A stretch of 64,000 bases of DNA from Haladaptatus pallidirubidus (lineage in GTDB: Archaea > Halobacteriota > Halobacteria > Halobacteriales > Haladaptataceae), in NCBI RefSeq assembly GCF_020700235.1, contig NZ_CP085303.1:301108-365107 (forward strand), written 5' to 3'. The notes beneath the pieces are model-generated. The model saw only the letters and a program-made list of their open reading frames with translations, had not been told where the DNA came from and did not search any database. A program made the translations under genes and the position numbers. Of this stretch, positions 59,923-64,000 are shown in pieces. Position 1 is the stretch's first letter. Every line of letters begins with the position of its first letter.

Positions 59923-61509
59923 ATGGGAGTAAAGAACTCCGATGATGGCTGGACAGCATATAAACGACGTGATTTCCTTCAAAAAGCAGGGAGTGCACTT
60001 ACAGTTACCAGTTTTGGTGCGACTGGCATTACCGCTGCGGAGAGTGAAGGGAAGAATCCGAAAGATGAAGACTATTTCACATTAGGGGTTGCTTCGGGAG
60101 ATCCCCTCCCAACTTCGGTAGTCCTTTGGACCCGTCTTGCTCCAGAGCCCTTGCAAGCGGGTGGCGGTATGCCTGATCATATCGTTCCGGTACAATGGCA
60201 GATCGCAACTGACGAAAATTTAGAGCATACTGTACAAGTTGGTACTGAACTTGCAGACCCCGAATTTGCTCACGCAGTCCATATTGAAGTAGATGGACTT
60301 GAGCCGAATACAGAGTACTATTACCAATTTAGAGTTGGGTTCCAAACCAGTCCTATCGGCAGAACAAAAACGGCTCCTACGACGGGAGCTAGCTTTGACT
60401 CGTTTAAATTTGCATTTGCATCTTGTCAAGCATGGTATCACGGATATTATACAGCATATGAATACATGGCCAAAGATGACCTTGACTTAGTGATTCATCT
60501 TGGAGATTATATCTACGAATACGCGATCGATGAAAATGGAGAAGAACGCAATACTGAAGTTCCAGAAGTTTTTCAAAGTGAAACAAATACATTAGAGGAA
60601 TACCGGTTACGATATGCACTATTTAAAACAGACCCTCACCTTCAGGCAGCGCATTCAAACGCACCATGGATTGTAACATGGGATGATCACGAAGTAGATA
60701 ATAATTATGCAGACGAAATTTCGGAAGGTGATGATCCAGCTAGTAAGTTCTTAACTCGCCGTGCTAACGCATATCAAGCATTCTATGAACATCTCCCAAT
60801 CCGACCTTCACGTATGCCGGATGGTCCTGATATGACGCTCTATCATCAACTCTCGTTTGGAGATTTGATCGACATCAATTTGCTTGACACAAGACAGTAT
60901 CGAAGCGATCAAGTCTGTGGTGATGGGTGGGTTGAAGATTGCGATGAGCGGTTTGACACTAGTCGAACGATGCTCGGAACAGAGCAAGAACAGTGGCTCG
61001 TAGATAACATGACGTCATCAGATGCAACATGGAATGTTCTCGCTCAGCAAATATTCTTCTCACAACGTGAATCGAATAAGATGAACTCGATGGACGCCTG
61101 GGACGGTTATGTTCCAGCTCGTGACCAACTCATTGATGTAATGAGTCAGGATGAAGTCACAAATCCAATTGTAATCACCGGCGATGTTCATGCGAATTAT
61201 CAAGCAGATATAAAAACAGACTTTGATAATCCTGATGCGGAAATTGTTGGAACGGAATTCATCGGAACTTCCATTACATCCGGTAAAGATGGTTCAGAAA
61301 TGACGGATTTTGGCAGACGGGTTATCAATCAAAACGGTCATATTTCATATTACAACAACCAGCGAGGGTATGTCCGCTGTGAGGTAACACAAGACCAATG
61401 GCAAACAGACTATAGAGTTGTTCCGTATGTTACTCAACCAGAGAGTTCAGTCCGTACTGATGCATCATTTGTCGTTGATGCAGGAGCACCAGGAGCAATC
61501 CGAAAGTAA
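59923..61509 (+). CDS. phoD: Tat-exported alkaline phosphatase D (PhoD-type)
   Basis: The protein has 528 residues. The Tat signal is YKRRDFLQKAGSALTVTSFG, ending near ITAAES. A PhoD N-terminal beta domain (TLGVASGDPLPTSVVLWTRL; GLEPNTEYYYQFRVG) precedes the metallophosphatase core with its metal-binding segments FAFASCQAWYHGYY, DLVIHLGDYIYEY, IVTWDDHEVDNNY and NPIVITGDVHANY. It hydrolyses phosphomono- and diesters outside the cell and is typically phosphate-regulated, though no regulatory site is recognised here. It is unlinked to transporters in this window. Confidence 0.94.
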   Translation: MGVKNSDDGWTAYKRRDFLQKAGSALTVTSFGATGITAAESEGKNPKDEDYFTLGVASGDPLPTSVVLWTRLAPEPLQAGGGMPDHIVPVQWQIATDENLEHTVQVGTELADPEFAHAVHIEVDGLEPNTEYYYQFRVGFQTSPIGRTKTAPTTGASFDSFKFAFASCQAWYHGYYTAYEYMAKDDLDLVIHLGDYIYEYAIDENGEERNTEVPEVFQSETNTLEEYRLRYALFKTDPHLQAAHSNAPWIVTWDDHEVDNNYADEISEGDDPASKFLTRRANAYQAFYEHLPIRPSRMPDGPDMTLYHQLSFGDLIDINLLDTRQYRSDQVCGDGWVEDCDERFDTSRTMLGTEQEQWLVDNMTSSDATWNVLAQQIFFSQRESNKMNSMDAWDGYVPARDQLIDVMSQDEVTNPIVITGDVHANYQADIKTDFDNPDAEIVGTEFIGTSITSGKDGSEMTDFGRRVINQNGHISYYNNQRGYVRCEVTQDQWQTDYRVVPYVTQPESSVRTDASFVVDAGAPGAIRK

Positions 61510-61836
61510 TCCCATTCGTGACATAGTCATTAGGATCGATAAGCGAGCCAATTGCCAACAAATAACTTCATAATCTAATATCAACTTATGTATTTTTATT
61601 TATAAATTCAACCGATTACTAATATATTGGTATCGTAACATCCTTCCACGCTTAAAGACGTGGGCTTCCCGCACTATAATGGGAGGTTCATTGGGATATT
61701 TCCGGTTTGCACCTCGACGAGGTGCTGGCCAAACCATGTAGCTGGTACTATTATCTTGGCCATTAGTCTAGTGAACTAGCCGTTACGTACATATATATCT
61801 ATGACATATCTATCCAAAAAGAAGGAATGGTGAAAT
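61510..61836. other. Intergenic region with transposon-end-like sequence
   Basis: Besides the relic at 61637-61670 it holds GGGAGGTTCATTGGGATATT and a small stem GCACCTCG/CGAGGTGC at 61712-61727, which may be the remains of a TnpB-element terminal RNA region. There is no coding sequence. Confidence 0.35.
61637..61670 (+). repeat. IS200/IS605 (TnpB-element) end relic
   Basis: AACATCCTTCCACGCTTAAA then GACGTGGGCTTCCC has the ACATCCTYCC start and a stem CCACG(C/T)/(G/A)CGTGG with an AAAG loop like the other relics. A second, inverted relic lies at 62067-62097, so the pair may bracket a decayed element containing the small gene at 61837. Confidence 0.6.
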
Positions 61837-62058
61837 ATGCATACTATAAGACAGCTCAGCCATCATGTTAATACGCGAGTGAAATCACTTTCGCGAAGGG
61901 CATATGCAATTGTAATAGGTATTTCGACCGGCTTTGCAGTTTTCGTATTTAGCCTGTTGATGGGCTATAAAGTGATCTTTCAGCCAATATTGATATCCGT
62001 TACAATGACTGTAGTTTATTATGCGATTGGTTCACAAGCGAATCATGATAGAAAATAG
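61837..62058 (+). CDS. Small two-helix membrane protein
   Basis: The 73-residue protein has a basic N-terminus (HHVNTRVKSLSRRAY) and two hydrophobic helices, AIVIGISTGFAVFVFSLLMG and FQPILISVTMTVVYYAIG, ending SQANHDRK. This is a common haloarchaeal small membrane-protein layout with no known function. It lies between two inverted TnpB-element end relics, which suggests that it is either cargo or a bystander of an old insertion. Confidence 0.6.
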   Translation: MHTIRQLSHHVNTRVKSLSRRAYAIVIGISTGFAVFVFSLLMGYKVIFQPILISVTMTVVYYAIGSQANHDRK

Positions 62059-62626
62059 AGTGCATACCTCTATCTTCAGGCGCGGGAGGAGGTTAACTGT
62101 GAAATATACACGCTCATATATGGGTTGCACAGAGCGATAGAATTGAAGGTTGAAAATGTACAATCCGGGCTCAATTCATTACACAAGGGTTCCTTAGCGA
62201 GCCATTCGTATACCGAGTATTAAAAACAGCCATATCAATGGAGACACAGAGTGGTACTACAGAATGGCCACAAGAGAGTTTCCGGACAGTGCACCTGGAA
62301 AGTACGTACCATCCCATCCAAATCCGTACTATTCACCGGAATCGCCGCCAGTAAAGCCGAAGCTCGGAATTTCCGATCAAACAGGTGAGCTCGTCGCCGA
62401 TGCCAAGGACGTGTCTGAAACCTTCGAGGAATGCCATGTCCTTTAGGGCGTGGTAGCTTACAGTGGCGGTTTCGGCCGCATAATGGTTTAGGGTAAATAA
62501 ATCAATAGAATCGCGATTCAACTGAGTCAATGAGAAATGTCATTCAATCAGTTAATTGCATACAGATGTATGAGTGTTCCGTCCGTTCCGCCGAATACCG
62601 GACAGATCATGGTGGATGTAGGTGAC
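62059..62626. other. Intergenic region, doubtful small frames only
   Basis: A 60-codon plus-strand frame at 62264-62446 (MATREFPDSAPGKYVPSHPN and on) and an overlapping 65-codon minus-strand frame at 62333-62530 (MTQLNRDSIDLFTLNHYAAE and on) are both possible fragments of decayed genes. Neither has recognisable motifs. The relic at 62067-62097 is the only structure I can support. Confidence 0.3.
62067..62097 (-). repeat. IS200/IS605 (TnpB-element) end relic
   Basis: Minus strand: GTTAACCTCCTCCCGCGCCT then GAAGATAGAGG, matching the CCTCCC..CCTGAAG..GAGG pattern seen at 15723. It is inverted relative to the relic at 61637. Confidence 0.5.
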
Positions 62627-63823
62627 TCACCCAATACGCACCCATGCTATGGCGGAGACAATCAGTAATCCAGCCAAAGGGATGAATAAGAGTCGCATGG
62701 CCCAGACAATATTGGTACCGTCGATGACAAATCCCATCGCCGCAGGAACGCCAGCGATACTACACGAAGAGACGACAAGACCAATGGCGTTAATCGGCGC
62801 ACTGTGTTCAGGTGTACTCTCTGTCGCATAAGCCATTAACGTCGGGTACAGCCCTGATAAAGAAAGCCCGAGACAGAAGACCCCAACTAATACAGTGAGC
62901 CCTGACGCCAACATGAATGTATATACAGCCGACAGCAAACAGAGGCCCCCTAGACCGAAGGTCAGAGGAATGTAGCCGAACCGCTCCGAGAGCGACCCTG
63001 CAGCGAACCGCCCTGGGATGTAGGCGACTAGCAGCACACTCAGTGAGACAGTTACTAACGACTTAGGGAGCCGACCTTCGGCGTACGTTGTAAGCCACGT
63101 GAATAGCCCCCCTTCAACACCAGTTGAGAACAGGATACCAGCCGCCATCACCAATACCGCAGGATTACGACTGATTCGACGCAACTCTGCCAAAGTCAGT
63201 GGATCGTCGCCACCGTCAACGGACGGATTCGGGAGATACCAAATAAGTATGACGACCGGAAGAAACGACGCACCGAGCGCGTAGTAAGCGAATCGCCAGT
63301 TTCCGGCCCAAAGTGCGATAGTCACGGCAAGTGGGCCGAGAGTCGCTCCGACGGCCCACATCATATCATAGTAGCCGAACAGTCGACCGCGCCGGTGCGG
63401 ATACAGATGGCTCAACAACGGTCTGTCACTTCCACGTCCGATGCCACTGAATGCCCCCCGGAGGATCAAGGCGACCAGAAAGAATCCGAACGACGGGATT
63501 AGCCCCATGACAAAGACACCAATGCCAGTTCCGACGATTCCAAGCAGCAGGAGTGTTCGCGTATCATACCGGCCGGCGACTGCACCAACACCGGCCGCGA
63601 AAATCAAGAATCCAATTGTCCCCGCGGGTGCGACTAAGCCTAGCTTCCACTGTGATGTGCCGAAATCGGCTCGTAGAACGGGTATAATGGCACCCTGCAT
63701 TTGCAAGGTAGCTCCTTCAAGCGCGATAAATGCGAAAATAGCTAGTGTCCACCAGCGACGGCTGTCGAATTCCAGAATTACTTCATCGTCAGTGGCCGTT
63801 TCCATATGCTCGCCAAGACGCAT
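62627..63823 (-). CDS. Major facilitator superfamily transporter
   Basis: The protein has up to 398 residues; an alternative start is ATG 63805, six residues in. About twelve hydrophobic helices are visible, beginning WTLAIFAFIALEGATLQMQG, with the inter-helix 2-3 loop GAVAGRYDTRTLLLLG corresponding to the MFS A-motif and RGAFSGIGRGSDRPLLSHLY in the fourth to fifth helix region. The second half repeats the pattern (GRFAAGSLSERFGYIPLTFG). Substrate cannot be inferred. It stands alone at the right edge of the window with no cotranscribed gene. Confidence 0.9.
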   Translation of the reverse strand: MRLGEHMETATDDEVILEFDSRRWWTLAIFAFIALEGATLQMQGAIIPVLRADFGTSQWKLGLVAPAGTIGFLIFAAGVGAVAGRYDTRTLLLLGIVGTGIGVFVMGLIPSFGFFLVALILRGAFSGIGRGSDRPLLSHLYPHRRGRLFGYYDMMWAVGATLGPLAVTIALWAGNWRFAYYALGASFLPVVILIWYLPNPSVDGGDDPLTLAELRRISRNPAVLVMAAGILFSTGVEGGLFTWLTTYAEGRLPKSLVTVSLSVLLVAYIPGRFAAGSLSERFGYIPLTFGLGGLCLLSAVYTFMLASGLTVLVGVFCLGLSLSGLYPTLMAYATESTPEHSAPINAIGLVVSSCSIAGVPAAMGFVIDGTNIVWAMRLLFIPLAGLLIVSAIAWVRIG

Positions 63824-64000
63824 CGTCGGAAATGTATTTCGTAGAGCATGGCATAATTTTCAAATTTTTGTCTACTAGAGGTGAGTGACAATACTGCTAT
63901 AACACCTTCAATTACCTATCAGGAGTGAGAACGACTAAGAGCAGATTCTCTCCTCACCGACTTGCTGGGTTGTGAACTCGTGTTTCTGACCGTCACTCGA
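63824..64000. other. Window end, no gene seen
   Basis: The last 177 bases contain the presumed promoter of the MFS gene and no supported feature. Confidence 0.3.

Noticed and set aside
1..64000. CRISPR array
   Set aside because: No regularly spaced identical repeats of the right length were seen; the only spaced repeats are pairs.

Overview
The window comes from a haloarchaeon (class Halobacteria) of moderate rather than extreme GC content. Evidence: acidic proteins, many twin-arginine (Tat) signals, a PGF-CTERM surface protein, a TATA-binding protein (TBP), an Orc1/Cdc6 initiator, TATA-like boxes placed for leaderless transcripts, and haloarchaeal IS200/IS605-type TnpB elements. I do not assign a genus. 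Protein-family names marked as uncertain come from recalled resemblance, not from a search.

Layout. 0.1-3.3 kb: amino-sugar nucleotide genes (a GlmU-like bifunctional enzyme and GlmS), then tRNA-Thr(TGT). 3.3-17.8 kb: accessory region with a Cys-rich exported repeat protein, a TBP paralogue, a coiled-coil protein, two exported M14-like proteins (one probably catalytically dead), two exported DsbA-like proteins, a TnpB element, small unknown proteins and a PQQ-propeller surface protein. 18.2-36.5 kb: a conjugation-like module with a frameshifted pilin-like gene, a glycosylation-rich surface protein, a polytopic VirB6/TrbL-like protein, a membrane AAA+ ATPase, a PrgI/VirB3-like protein, a split VirB4 (N-terminal domain protein plus ATPase), a 1398-residue VirD4/HerA-like ATPase with a nuclease-like tail, an archaeo-eukaryotic-type primase broken by a frameshift, and a Cys-containing primase-associated protein. 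A cargo segment (Rid-family protein, PLP dehydratase, broken winged-helix gene) interrupts it. 36.5-42.3 kb: a repeat-rich non-coding stretch, a CBS protein, an exported glycerophosphodiesterase, small unknowns, a degenerate regulator and an OB-fold DNA-binding protein.

42.3-59.6 kb: a catabolic island with a SelA/DgaE-like PLP enzyme, a Nudix hydrolase, two xylose-isomerase-like TIM barrels, five Gfo/Idh/MocA oxidoreductases, a PIG-L deacetylase, a complete carbohydrate ABC importer and a glucose-dehydrogenase-like enzyme. A divergent orc1/cdc6 gene with a nearby ORB-like site sits inside it. The combination suggests uptake, deacetylation, oxidation and deamination of an unusual (amino) sugar or cyclitol. 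59.6-64 kb: an exported PhoD phosphatase, small membrane proteins, transposon-end relics and an MFS transporter.

Several genes are broken by one-base shifts, three of them at short homopolymer runs, so real decay and assembly error must both be considered.
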